64,000 bases of DNA. Source: Acorus gramineus (Eukaryota > Streptophyta > Magnoliopsida > Acorales > Acoraceae). Location of the stretch: assembly GCA_030737835.1 (NCBI GenBank), contig CM060857.1:8059360-8123359 (forward strand), read 5' to 3'. Made by a program: the position numbers and the translations under genes. The notes under the pieces were generated by a model. That model did not search any database and was not told where the DNA came from. It worked only from the letters and a program-made list of their open reading frames with translations. Below are positions 47,406-59,048 of the stretch, piece after piece; within the stretch, counting starts at the first letter, position 1, and each line of letters begins with the position of its first letter.

Positions 47406-50382
47406 TGTTATGCCTGTGTCATTTAAAGCCTTATTTTTTTTTCGATCGGCGTCGTTAAAATTTTGGCTTTTAGCCACCTACGGGAGATGGAGTACTCTGA
47501 TTGAAAATCTAACTATATATTATTGGTCCTGGTACTGTTTGGTCATATCCATAAAAATTTCATCGAGTTCCGGTTGCATTTTAGGAAATCATGCAATTCT
47601 GAATCGTATTCGGGTTTTGGTTGATACTTTGTTGTCAAAGGGGAGACTTTGACCAAGTCAAAGTTGACATTGACCGGTGAACTTGTTTTGTTTGGTTGCT
47701 TGGCTAGGTTGACCAAGGTCAAACCTCCCAACCACCCCCTTTTTGGGCATTGAAAGCTCTCTCTCTCTCTCTCTCTCTCCCCTTCTCACAAGTGAGAAAA
47801 ATCCATCCGACCCCTCTTTGGCTGTCCTTTTGGTTGCTATCCTTTGTTTATTTAAGAAGGAGAAGTGAAGGAGAAGAAGAAGCACAAGAAGGAAGTGCAA
47901 GTGGGAAAGAGGTGTGTGTGTGTTGTTGTTGTTGTTTCTCTTCTCTCTAGCTCCCTCTCATGCCCCTATTATCCCCTGTTTTCAGCCATGGAAGGGCTGG
48001 TGGAGTGGCTGATGAGGTGGTGGTAGTGGTTGTGGTGGCTGAGGTGGTCATGGGTGTGTCGAGAACCCCGCATCTACCCATTTCCTTCCCCCTGTTTTGG
48101 TAAGACAGATCTCTCTCTCCTAAAGATCTCTGTGAAACTAGTAATTAGAGGCATATTTTATGGATAATATCTCATGTGACATGATCATCTATGTGTCTAG
48201 TTGTTATATAAGAAATTTGGGGTCATTATGATATTTGTGTTGTAAGTTAGAAACTGTTTTGCATGGCCTATCCAGATTCGATCAGGAATTGACCTGCTTC
48301 TGGAAATAATTTATTTCGAGCTTGCAGAGGCACAATTAGGCTATCATGTCTTCTAGGATTATGATCCCAACATGTCATAGAATGTGTATGATTTATTTCA
48401 TAATTTTTGGATGTGTATTTGGTGCTATGGAGATCAAATAGTAGAGCTAGTGGCAGTAGGTTTAGCAGTTTTGCTCGATTGTGTGTCAAGGAGTTGTTAT
48501 GCATGTTGTGGAAAGTATCAGGAGTTAGGGTCTTCATGAAGTAGGCTTATATGTGTGTCAGAAGATTTCATATTTTAATTGTGGATCATTGGTTGTGTTT
48601 TGCAGATCTCGTAGACCGGACGCGCGGCGATCCGGGTATCGGTGAGTGGTTCGATCCAACCCTTCGGGAAGCGTTGGATGCACGTAGTCGTGTGTCACGC
48701 ATCCGTTGGGCACCCTGACTATACTATTTATTTAGATAAGTAGTATGGTCATGTCTAACCCATAATATGCTAGGTATTTGCATGCTAGGTTAGTATAGCT
48801 CGTATATTGTGTAGAACCCCCTAATTCTACCATATACTTGCCTATGTATCATATTCATGTATGAATTATTATGTTTTCATGCGCCCTTCATGCATGGGCA
48901 TGTGTGATGTGTGTTAATATGAATGTATAGAATATGCATGCCTTAGGTAGTCCCTATTTATAGTACTACCTCCCTATGTTAGTAATATCTAGCATGATTA
49001 ACTTGGGTTAATAACCGGGTGCATACTTATTATTCCCTGGTCATAAGACTGAAGGATGTGGTATGGTTGTTGCACCCATCTTGTTGGGGCAAAGCTATGA
49101 CCAGCTTCCGAAGAGGATGAGACTTTCCCTCTCTCTCGCCCTCCCTCTTTGCATGAACTGAGTAAGTAGATGCGATTTCCTACTCGACTCAGGTTCGTTT
49201 GGGAATATTGGCATGCATCTACTAGTGCGCGAGATCCCGCTTGATCCTTCCATTTTAAGTTGGTGATATCCAACGCATTTTAGGGTATATGCTTGAATGC
49301 TAGTATGCTTGTATGAGGTATGCTTGTATGCTTGAATGCTTGTATGCTTATATGAGGTATGCTTGTATGCATATTATTTAGCCCATGCATGGTATGTATG
49401 TTGTATATATATATATTGTTTATCCTTTCTATCCATGTTAGGGAGTATCCCTATAATTATTTGATATGTTATCGTGCATGTAGTTCATGTACATAACTAA
49501 GATAAAATTCTTCTGTATATATATGCGCATGTTAAAACTGATTAGGCCTATCTGAAATAGGCGAGGGTATGACCCACTGTCAGGTTGTACCTTATTAATT
49601 AGAGCGCTAGCGATGTAATCGCCCCTTGCATCCGAGCGATGCACTCATTTGGAATTCAGGAGAATTCATTATCTTATCGGTTTTGTTAAGCCGGTAGTTA
49701 TGGCATTAAGCTAGGCCTACCCATGTTAGGTGAGTGTATGAACCGCCTGTTGGGTTATGCCTTAGGGCTTATGTCTGTGCGAGAGCAGAGGTGACTCCCT
49801 GCGTCTGAGCGACGCACCTCTATGGGAGTTCAAGCCTATTTCGATAGCATCGGTATGGGATTACTGAAGATAGTTGATTTTCTACCCATGTTTTTTTTCC
49901 TTGAAAGGAAATTGCATTGAATTGTTGTGATGGTGTTGGGTTTCCAGCTACTCACTGAGCTTGTGGCTCACCCCTCGCGTAATGCTTCTTTTCAGGGGCA
50001 GTGTTGGGCGTGGAGCTGGAGCTTCCCTGTGGCGTGGTCTTGCGTGGGTGGAGCGTTCTGTTCGGCGGTTGGCGAGTGCGAGGCTATCAACAATCCTAGA
50101 GTCATGTATTTGTAAATCGTGCATGTTGCACATGATGTATTTTATTTGGATTAGATTTGGCTCTCACAGGACAATGATTGTGTATTCGAGTCTGTAATAA
50201 TGTTTTTGGTTTACAGACTTATTGATATTTTTATGCTTCCGCATTTTTAGTTGATATATTAGTTATCATTGTTTTGCTAGCTTTGTGTGTTATTTATTGG
50301 AGTCATTGTTGACCTCTTGTAATTGATAGCTGATGCTTTATATATTGTCACGTCTCGGGGACAGCCGCCTTGGGACGTGACA
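47406..50382 (+). mobile_element. Complete solo LTR of a Tekay/Del-like Ty3/gypsy element
   Basis: Starts TGTTATGCCTGTGTCATTTA and ends CTTGGGACGTGACA, 2,977 bp, flanked by 5-bp TSDs. It is an older relative of the LTR at 55699-58688 (2,990 bp, other strand): shared words, in order, include GTGTCA at the start, TGCAGATCT with GACGCGCGG-like sequence and GGTGAGTGG, GGCTCACCCCTCGC, CTGGAGC, GGCTCTCACAGGACA, GATTGTGTAT, GAGTCTGTA, GCTTCCGCATT and GGGACGTGACA. A (CT)n run at 47757-47780 and a short minisatellite of TATGCTTG units near 49290-49375 are internal features. No internal region or second LTR is attached, so it arose by LTR-LTR recombination. Confidence 0.88.
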
Positions 50383-50435
50383 CCAATAAATGGTGGATGC
50401 AACACATTTTATTTGGTGTGAGGCGTGCACCACTT

Positions 50436-50921
50436 TTTTTTAAAAGCAAATTTTAGACATTTTTATTCAAAAAAAAACTTTCAAAACAGAGAATGTCCGA
50501 ATAGCATGGAGAGAGAAGCGAAAAGATATGTCAAAACAAAAAATAACAAAAAAATGCAGGCAAGAGGAGAAAAGATGACGAAAACGAGAGCATGAAATGG
50601 GTAGAAAGGTTTTCGACCCATTCCCCTCGAACCTCTCACCCTACCTCCTCCAATCTACTCCGTAACTGAAGAGTGAATTCATCCAACCAAACGCTTGTCA
50701 CCCCTGCCAAACCCAACCCTCATTCCGACACATCTCGCCTAATCAGCTCCCATAAGTTCTCGAAGTAAAAGTGAGCACCACTGAAGACAACTTCGTTTCG
50801 TAAGTGCCAAATAGCCCAAATACATGCCGGAACCGAAGAAAGTAACACCCACCCCGCCAACTACAGTCCCCTTTCTTCCGCATTTGGCCCGTCATTTCCC
50901 ATAGGTCTTGGATTGAGCACG
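50436..50921 (-). mobile_element. 5'-truncated LINE (L1-like) with 18-bp TSD
   Basis: The minus strand reads ACIWAIWHLRNEVVF and FYFENLWELIR, the same region and clade as the fragment at 18470-18851, then a 3' UTR and A-rich tail. An 18-bp direct repeat, GTGAGGCGTGCACCACTT at 50418-50435 and GTGAGGCATGCACCACTT at 50922-50939, flanks it with one mismatch. That fits target-primed reverse transcription. It inserted 30 bp downstream of the solo LTR's right TSD. Confidence 0.85.
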
Positions 50922-51038
50922 GTGAGGCATGCACCACTTAGCGGTGGTGTGTCATGACATACCACCAGTTGTGGCACGAGTTTATTCGAATAAAGATCAT
51001 TTTTTTTATTTGTTAAATTGTTAGTTTTTTTTAGTGCT

Positions 51039-51307
51039 GTTGTACTCTTGAAGTTTTTTTTCTCAATCCAAAATACAGTCCTATATACTCTTCAGAAATC
51101 CAATGAAACATATTCCCCATTAGACATTATATATACACCTCATTGAATATTTTTTTACATTTATTAAAAATTGGTTCATTTAATTCGAAATGGAGAGATA
51201 AACACTTTTTATCAAAGTATATACTTCATTAAATGATGTTACTATTTTTTAAAAAATAAAAACATATTTAGTCTGAGCTTTGATTGGTAAAACAAATTGA
51301 ATATAAC
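51039..51307 (-). repeat. MITE family M1, copy 2 (inverted)
   Basis: Contains CCAAAATACAGTCCTATATA and TATATACTTCATTAAAT in opposite orientation to the copies at 16418 and 51660. Ends: GTTGTACTCTTGAAG on the left, CAAATTGAATATAAC on the right. About 269 bp, most diverged of the three. Confidence 0.6.
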
Positions 51308-51322
51308 ATTTTTTCTTTTTTT

Positions 51323-51420
51323 TTTATCTAATGACAAAAATGTCTTCGGGTCGGACCTTGGACATAGGCGACCAAGCCACCAAGGTGGTTCATCTAGGAG
51401 CCCATCCACATTTCTAAAAA
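51323..51420 (-). repeat. SINE-like repeat
   Basis: On the minus strand: GGTGGCTTGGTCGCC (box A-like), AAGGTCCGACCCGAAG (box B-like), then a short body and an A-rich tail (T-run on plus near 51319-51330). Short and without a visible TSD. Confidence 0.35.
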
Positions 51421-51659
51421 AAAATTTGTCTTGATTTCTCTTTATCTAATGCTATTTATTTTATTTGTTTTTATTTTATTGATACTTTATTTTATTTTCT
51501 ATTACATTATTTTAAAAGATAATTTTTTTTAATGGATCACATGGTATAGATATATATATTTTTTTTATTTTAATGGAAAATTTTGATAAGTTTATATTTT
51601 CAAATTTTAATTTTTGATAAAGAGTTATTTCGAAACTGTTTTTTTTTTTTTGGGAAAAT

Positions 51660-51921
51660 GTTACACTCAGTCATTCTTACCAACAAAAACTGAGACCATA
51701 TATGTTTCCATTTTTTAAAAAATGGTAAATACAAATGAGGTATATACTTTAATAAAAAGTATATATCGTTCTATTTCGAGTTGAATGAATCCATTTTTGT
51801 AAAGTGTAAGAAAATATTTAATGAGAAATATACATTGTTTAACTAGGTATATACTTCATTAAATTTTTAGTGTGGTATATAGGACTGTATTTTGGACTAT
51901 AAAAAAAAAACTGAGTGTAAC
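51660..51921 (+). repeat. MITE family M1, copy 3 (best TIR)
   Basis: Starts GTTACACTCAGT and ends ACTGAGTGTAAC, a perfect 12-bp terminal inverted repeat. The body matches copy 1 (AATGAATCCATTTTTG, GTGTAAGAAAATATTTAATG, TATATAGGACTGTATTTTGG). 262 bp. No TSD could be fixed because both flanks are low in complexity. Confidence 0.75.
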
Positions 51922-51928
51922 AACGCCT

Positions 51929-52082
51929 TTTTTTTGTAGCAAGACTCATAAGGGACAGGCATAACACAACATGGCACAAGGCCCACAACCCAACAAAGAA
52001 AAATATTTTCCACGGGTATATTGAACCCGTATCGTCGTCCACATGAAGCGGGTGCAACTCATCCACCTAGCCAGCAGGGGTG
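51929..52082 (-). repeat. SINE-like tRNA-derived repeat
   Basis: On the minus strand: GCTGGCTAGGTGGATGAG (box A-like), CGGGTTCAATATACCCG (box B-like), a body with GGGTTGTGGGCCTTGTGCC, and an A-rich tail (poly-T on plus at about 51928-51937). It abuts the MITE on its left. Confidence 0.45.
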
Positions 52083-52329
52083 GTGCAGAGTTGTTTTGGA
52101 ACTTGATCCTCATACCTCATCCTGATCCAATAATATTTAATTTAATTTTTGAGGGTTTTAGGTGCTTATTGAGATTAAAGCTGAAAATCAGCATTAATTG
52201 TATTTGGTTGGGTCACATATAAGTGCTGTTTCCATCCCTGATTCAGTGATTTTGGGTAGTTAATTTTCAGTGATGGTTACCTCACTTAAATACCCGTGAA
52301 ACGCCTTCTTTGATTCGCTCCATCTGTGA

Positions 52330-52724
52330 AAAGATGAAATTGCCCCTGCAAACATCAAGTAATTATGAGCGGTATTTAAATCGACTCCCACGATCACTTC
52401 CTTCTCTCTCCTTCTTGACACTGTGCCGATTTCATCCTCTTCGAAGCGAAGACGATGCGGAAACCCTAAAGGACACCGACCCAGCTCGATGTATGGATTC
52501 TTCTGCGCTGATAACCAAAACCACACACCACTTATCCCAGTATCACCGATCCCCTTCGAAAAAACCTTGATGTTCGTCAACTGATCCCTCACCCCGATCT
52601 GCTACCTCCTCACGTGACGCGAAGATACAGAGGCCGATCTCCCTCTCACTGTCTCCAACAAACCCTCCGACACTTCGATTTGCTCCTAAGCCTCTTCGGA
52701 TCTCCTCCCCAGCCAACGATCAAG
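52330..52724 (+). other. Putative 5' noncoding exon of the Myb/SANT-like gene
   Basis: A C- and CT-rich stretch (TTCCTTCTCTCTCCTTC, AACCCTAAAGG) ending in CGATCAAG followed by a good donor GTAAAATT at 52725. Its composition contrasts with the AT-rich flanks and resembles a plant 5' UTR. The first in-frame coding exon downstream starts after an acceptor at 55434. The link is inferred; no long ORF crosses this exon. Confidence 0.4.
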
Positions 52725-55434
52725 GTAAAATTATCTATTTCTCCTCCGTTCATGCCTATGTTATTATGATCTGTTGATCTAATGTATATGAGAGTTGAGT
52801 ATGAATTATATTCATGTTTCTCAAATTTATGTTGTGATATATATCCATAGGTTTCTTGAGGTCTTATCCTGTTAATTTTTAAATAATATATTATCAGAGG
52901 TTAAAGGGAATAAACTTTCACTAAACTGTTTAGGGTTTACTACAGATTAATCTATAGGGTTTGGTCGATGAAAACATTTGTTTTTGTATGCTGTTGGTAG
53001 ATATAATTCAATGGTAGGTGATTGATTACTTTTTAAGTGGAAAACCTGATTTTTCTTGTGGGATTTGATGTAGTTTATCATTTTATTGATTGGTGTATTT
53101 AAAGATTTGTGGTACTATCTCTGTGTTGGATCCTCCCATGGGGGTGAGTGTACTGCCTATGTTCTTAAAAAAATATGATATTGTTGATCTTTGAAGAAGT
53201 TGATCTTCATTAGGAATTCCAGTTGAGTCTGCAAATGAGGTTCAATCTCTGAAAATTACCTCCCTCTGTTTATCAGATGTGTTAACATCCAATAACCAAG
53301 CCTTTCAAGACCCTTAAATGAATGAAACCCAATGTTTTTTTTTATGTAAATTGTATGCTTTAAAAGAGTGTCCTAATATTATTTGATGATAAGCTTCTTA
53401 GTGCGGGATCAAATGCCACTAACATCTACTTGTCATGGCTAAAGAAAAAGAAAAGCTTTTAAATTGTTCACCACCATAACAAGCTAAAGTGTATCACTGT
53501 CAAACTTAAATGAAAAGGACATATAATTGGGATATGTGGGGTTCATTCATGTGAGGGGGGAAGTATCCCTATCAAATATCATCAATACATCTATCATATC
53601 AAACTTATATACCAACTTGCCCTAAAAATCTTGGTCCCACTTTTTATTTGTGGGCTAACAGTCGCAGTTGATGTTTTAATTAAGTACCCTGTACATCACA
53701 AGCTTCCACGGACTTCTTTCAGGTTCTTTTATATAATCCTAAGTACCCCTAGCAAAATAGGACATTCTAATTATGATTTTATCCCTGTTCCATTTAAACC
53801 CCACACTTAAATGCAACCAAACATCACCACAATAGTCAGGCCTTAATAAATTAGAATAAACCCTGATAACAAAGCTTGAGAAGACATGTACAGTATATCC
53901 CTACATAGAGTGCTTCATTTTATCACTCACTATCTATGTGGCATAATTGTTCTAACTTGGATGTACTATGATTTGAATGAACTACTCCTTTTGCAAAGTT
54001 GGTCTCATTAATTTTTTTGAAGTTTGGTGTCTTGTTTTAGGAGTTATTCCCTAGTCACTACCGTGAGGCGAATGGATTTGTAATATGGTTATAGTCTGTT
54101 CACTGATTTTTGTGTCTTCATTACTATTCATGTACACTCTACAAGGCTGATCTTCCCATGATTTTTTGGACAACCTTTAAATTCTTGTACACTATTGCAT
54201 TGAAATGTCTCCAAAATACAATGCAGTTAATACGAGTTGGTCTCATATGAACGATGAACTTATAAGAGTGATGTTAAAGAAATGGAAGAAAAATACATCT
54301 ATATAGGCTTCAAACAAATCAGCTAACTTGGCCATAACTACCACAAAATATTGTGATACACTCTAATTTCAATTCAAACATATCAGCTAACTTGTAAGAG
54401 TTGATCTTGGATTCTTTTGCTTAATTGATTTTATGTTTTGGTCTTTTGGGCCTTCTTCAAGGCTTGGATTTAGTTGAGATGCATTTTATGTTTCAACTTT
54501 ATCACTATTTTTTTGATTATGTGATTGTTATTTAAAAATGGAATACACTACTGAACGAAATTTCTGAAACATTCTCATTAGGAATTTCTTCTAATTATGT
54601 TGGACAACATTTTTTAACATATCCTATATTTGCATTAATATTATTTTCATTTTCAGGCATACCATACATGGGTTTTACGAATACTTGACTATATGTATTA
54701 CTTAACCAAAATTGTATTTGAAGAATGTATTTTATTAACAAAGTCTTCCTTAAAAAAGATGGCTTGGATGTTTAGTGAAGTATGGTTTTGGTGGGTTAGT
54801 TAATGACCATGTGAAGATGGATGCTCTTACCATTTAAGTCGATATCAATGTATAATATATGAGTAATTTAACACATGATTTGTTTTCTGTCCACTCTGGT
54901 TCCACATGGAGAGTTCTTGGAGAGGACACATCACCATTCTTGTGAAGATTTTTAGGCTCCACAAACATGATTGAATTAAAGAAAGAATCCAAGACCAGTC
55001 CTTTTTGTTTCTTCCATTCTACTAGAATGGAAGAATCAAGCACATATGCTAATAAAAAGTCCATCCTGAAAGTCATATTCTACATGAGTGCCATAGAAAT
55101 AACATTGATGTCTCAATGAATGACAAGCTTAATATTTGAATGACTTTTTTTTTTGTCCAATTACTCCATTATTAAAGGAGGATGATGAAAACATTTTAAA
55201 AGAAAGTTAGTGAATGTTTATTACATTTGAAATGGTCTTTCTTCATTCTCTTGATTTCCCATTGCACTTCAACATCTTCTTTACATACATTGTTCTCAAA
55301 TCAGTACTAATGGATTTCCACATCTCCTAGTACCTGGTATAAATGGCATCCCTTTTGTATCCGGAACACCCTTATTTTTAGCTTGAGATAATCAATGGTT
55401 ACAACATCTTTTTTTATTTTTTTTTGGAATGTAG
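52725..55434 (+). other. Probable long 5' UTR intron
   Basis: AT-rich sequence between the donor GTAAAATT and an acceptor with a T-rich tract (TTTTTTTTTTGGAATGTAG). No genes or bounded repeats were recognised. The minus-strand ORF at 54834-55076 has no recognisable protein. Confidence 0.4.
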
Positions 55435-55437
55435 AAA

Positions 55438-55698
55438 ATGGATTCTAGGACTGGTAGGGCTTCATGGAGTGCGGAAATGAAAAAGCTGTTCATTGACTTA
55501 TGTTTAGAACAAGTCAAATTAGGGGGTCGGTCTGATTCAAACTTAAAAACATCAACGTTGGAAGAAGGTGAGGGAAGAGTTTAATAACAAGAATATGAAA
55601 AATTATGATCAGAGGCAATTCAAGAATTACTGGGACATGTTGAGGAAACAATGGAATGCCTGGAAGAAACTGATTTCCATAACTGGCATAGGAGAGGG
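55438..55698 (+). pseudogene. Myb/SANT-like (LIMYB or Harbinger ORF1 type) N-terminus, frameshifted and interrupted
   Basis: From the ATG at 55438: MDSRTGRASWSAEMKKLFID and further residues, then a one-base insertion (extra T at 55558/55559) puts the rest in another frame, where VREEFNNKNMKNYDQRQFKN and YWDMLRKQWNAWKKLI follow. This is the Myb_DNA-bind_3 trihelix-like domain of L10-interacting MYB proteins and of the Harbinger transposon companion protein. The frame then runs into the LTR at 55699. So the gene was broken twice; which came first is unknown. The rest of the gene should lie beyond the far LTR, outside this window. Confidence 0.7.
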
Positions 55699-58688
55699 TG
55701 TCACGCCCCAGGGCGGCCAACCCCGGGACGCGGCAAATGTATACATATCATATCAGAAACCTACACAGGAGGTCAACAATATATATCATACACAATAAAC
55801 AGAATGACACACAATGACAAGAAGCTGACATGATATATACACCTAATGCGGAAGCAAAAGACTGAGTCTGTAAATAAAACATACTACAGACTCGATACAC
55901 AATCATCTGTCCTGTGAGAGCCAATATATACAAATAACAACTGAATATATACAACACGTGCTCAGCACGGAAATCCAATACATACAGCCAAGGAAAGGGA
56001 TGCTGATAGCCTCTGGTACTCGCGGACGTAGCGCTGCTCCGCTACTGAAGAAATCCCTCGGAAAGCTCCAACTGCTGCTCCGGCTCCAGCTCCAGCTCAG
56101 TGGCAACTGGGGAAAAACATATGCGAGGGGTGAGCCACACGCTCAGTGAACGGCACAACCCATGCATCACAGACAATATTGACCACAACATATTAATCCA
56201 GCCATTCATCCCGCCTCAAAGGGGCAGGAACAACATAACCATTTATCCAATCCAGATCATACCCTCACCCTTACCCCTCAACAGGGGACTCAGGATTTTG
56301 GGACTAACTATCATCAATAAACAAGACCAGCGGGTCGCTTATCGCCGACCCACTACACCCTCACCCTCACCTTTCCAAAGGTGACATAGGATTTTGGGAC
56401 TGATAAACATTCATAAACAAAACCAGTGGGTCGCTCATCGACAACCCACTACACCCTCACCCTCACCTTTCCAAAGGTGACATAGGATTTTGGGACTGAC
56501 TAGGCTGTTGGTCGCCCTTGGTCCACCGGTAGCCTCTCCTCCACACCGTAGCTTACCTGGTCTACTCCCACATTCAGCACAGTCCGAGTCCAAGATCAGG
56601 AGGTGCCTACTGATGGGAGCCCTCTGTCAGGATAGCCTGTCTAACGCTGAGGAGTTCCTACTCGGATCCAACGAAGGGAACAGAACAGCCTATCCATCGC
56701 ATATGATCCACTCGGATCCGCTGACAGCACAAGTCTATCACTCTAATGTCTCGAATTCCTCAGAATTCCACCAGCGCGCATAACCAAGATGCGGGGAAAC
56801 ATATATTATAACCCCGAGGTTATAATATTCTCTATAGTGCCATGAATTCATCAGAATTCCCTCCAGGGCGCATATCCAAGATGCGGGGAACATACAGAAT
56901 AATATGAGGAAAAGAGACCTGGGGAGGGTAACCGTGGGTCCCGATGTGGGACAACCCGCCAACCATGCAAGGAACACGGAGTACCCTAACACGGGTCTCA
57001 CCGCTGTCCTCGCTAGGCCCCTCCCCTATAACATTCTCTAAGCATGCTATTAATTATACAATCCATATTATCATGGGCATGAATCTAACACACTAGTATT
57101 TAATTTAATTTAATAAATAAACTAGTAGGACGCATGCATAGGCCAAGGCTTCCTATCATGAAAACAGGAGGCATGATGCATGGCTCTTACACGTATCCTA
57201 AGGGTGTAAGTCCCTAACATACAGAGTCTAGGGTAGCATGCATTCTACATTTTCATCATGCTCACATGCAATACATGTTATTACAGGTTAATATAATCCA
57301 TGTCGCCCCAGGAGAGGTCGGTATACGCCCAAGTGCGTATAACACCTCTCTACTGGGTTGGATTGTCCCACTCACCAGTATCTGGGTCGACGCGCGACCG
57401 TCCGTCTAGATCTGCAAGACAGACATTCACTGGTTAGTATTAATCCACAATTATCATTAAATACATACATAACCACCCCAAAACCCACAACAAGCATCCA
57501 ACACCTCCCCAACAACTACCCGCGGCCTCGGCAACCACCCGCACGGCCCCCGGCAACCACCCGCACGGCCGGCCACCGCCCGCACGGCAACCACCCGACT
57601 GCCCGGACGCGCCGCCGCGGGCCCCGCACGTCTTGCGCCGGTCCGCGAGCACCCCGCGCGCTCCCGCACGCAGTGCCTCGCCCCGCGCGCACCTCCGCCA
57701 CCTTGCCGCACCTCGCGCACACCTCGCACGCACCTCGCACACCTTGCCGCACCTCGCGCGCACCTCGCACGCCTTGCCGCACCTCGCGCGCACCTCGCAC
57801 GCACCTCGCACACCTTGCCGCACCTCGCGCGCACCTCGCACGCACCTCGCCGCACCTCGCCGCGCTTCCCGCGCGCACCCGACCTGGCGCCGCCTGGGGT
57901 CGCTGCTGCTGCTGCTGCTCGGCCCGGACGACCTGCCGCTGCCCGAGCGCCACCACCACTGCCCGAGACCACCCAAACCACCTTCCAACCACCCCCGACC
58001 GCCCTCCGACGACCCCCACAGCCGCCGACCACCCCCAATCACAAAAACCCCTCCCTAGCATTCATCTAAGCAAGAAAAGGAGGGAAAGAAGGCTTACCGA
58101 GGGGAGGGAGCGAAGTCCGGACGCTCTCCGCGCGCCGAAACCTTCCTCAAAGGCTTTCCCACGCCCCGATCTATCACGGCCCTCGATTTGGCTCGAAACA
58201 GAGGAGAGAGAGAGGGGGACGGAGTGGCAAAACTCGCCGGAACGGGGATTTAAAGACACCGGTGTGTAGATCGGGACCCGATCTACACTTCCCGTGCTTT
58301 GGGTTTTCGATTTTGAGGGGTCTAGGGGGCTTGAAAGGGTGAAAAACGAGAGAGAGGAGAGAGGGATCACGTCGGGAGAGACGATGAATAGTGCCTTTTT
58401 GTTTTATTTGATTTCCTTTTATGAACAAGTCACTTAAAAACCCGGATACGCCCCGGAACTGCGAAATTTTTGCAAACGATGCTAGAATTCGATGAAATTT
58501 TCGTGAGAGGTCTAAAATGGCACCAGGACACCAAATATGCAGTTAGATTTTCAATCGGAGTCCTCTAACTTAGGACGATAGCTAACAGTCCAAAAATAAG
58601 CGGTTCCGATCGAAAAACCGGTAAAAACCGAAAACTGCCAGAACGCTCTAACGGTTACCAACAGGTTAAAAGTGACACATATATAACA
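55699..58688 (-). repeat. 3' LTR, 2,990 bp
   Basis: On the minus strand starts TGTTATATATGTGTCAC and ends CCCTGGGGCGTGACA. It includes three tandem units of about 96 bp (CCCTCACCCT, GGATTTTGGGACT, GGGTCGCT, CCCACTACA) at about 56266-56510, a near duplicate pair ending GATGCGGGGAA at about 56750-56905, and a very GC-rich minisatellite at 57690-57880. ORFs on both strands here are by-products of the repeats. Confidence 0.92.
57690..57880. repeat. GC-rich minisatellite in the LTR
   Basis: Iterations of CACCTCGCACGCACCTCGCA and CACCTTGCCGCACCTCGCGC units with variable length. The whole block 57530-58040 is much more GC-rich than its surroundings. It produces long open frames on both strands (Arg/Ala/Pro/His-rich), which are composition artefacts. 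Confidence 0.8.
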
Positions 58689-58702
58689 TTATTCCCCCCT
58701 TA
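58689..58702 (-). other. Polypurine tract
   Basis: On the minus strand CTAAGGGGGGAATAA stands directly before the 3' LTR start TGTTATAT. This is the primer for plus-strand DNA synthesis in Ty3/gypsy elements. Confidence 0.85.
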
Positions 58703-58960
58703 GGAAATTTTGTCCCCAAAATTCGCCAAAAACATCTAGGAGGGGAAAGATGCGGATACGCGTCGAACCTGGCCTCCACGAGCTCCCAAGTGTCCTTAAC
58801 ACCGGAACGGTGCTGCCATCGCACCTCGACCAACTGGACGGTCTTGGTGCGGAGCCTCTTCACGCGGCGGTCCATGATCACAATCGACTGCTCCACGAAT
58901 GACGGTCCGGCTCGAAGACAACGGCTCGAACGGGATGACGTGAGCAGGATCGCGGACACA
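58700..58960 (-). pseudogene. pol C-terminus with chromodomain-like end
   Basis: The frame reads SIVIMDRRVKRLRTKTVQLV and EVRWQHRSGVKDTWELVEAR before the polypurine tract. This matches the (I/V)LDR-V--LR-K-V--VKV-W-----EE-TWE pattern at the end of plant Tekay/Del polyproteins. The frame is open over 97 codons (58666-58959) but is isolated from the rest of pol. Confidence 0.7.
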
Positions 58961-59048
58961 TCGCCTCAGCTACGAGACAAGGATGACGTCATGGGCATAA
59001 GCCAGCGGTGGGGGAAAGGCTACTTGACAAGCCACCTCCCCGATCCAC

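Noticed and set aside
56100-56783. Small ORFs repeated identically near 62543-63226
   Set aside because: They lie in both LTR copies; identity reflects LTR duplication and not conserved coding.
57358-58269. Open frames of 303, 200, 193 and 181 codons on both strands
   Set aside because: They overlap on both strands across the GC-rich minisatellite of the LTR, with Arg/Ala/Pro/His-rich composition. This is stop-codon scarcity, not genes.
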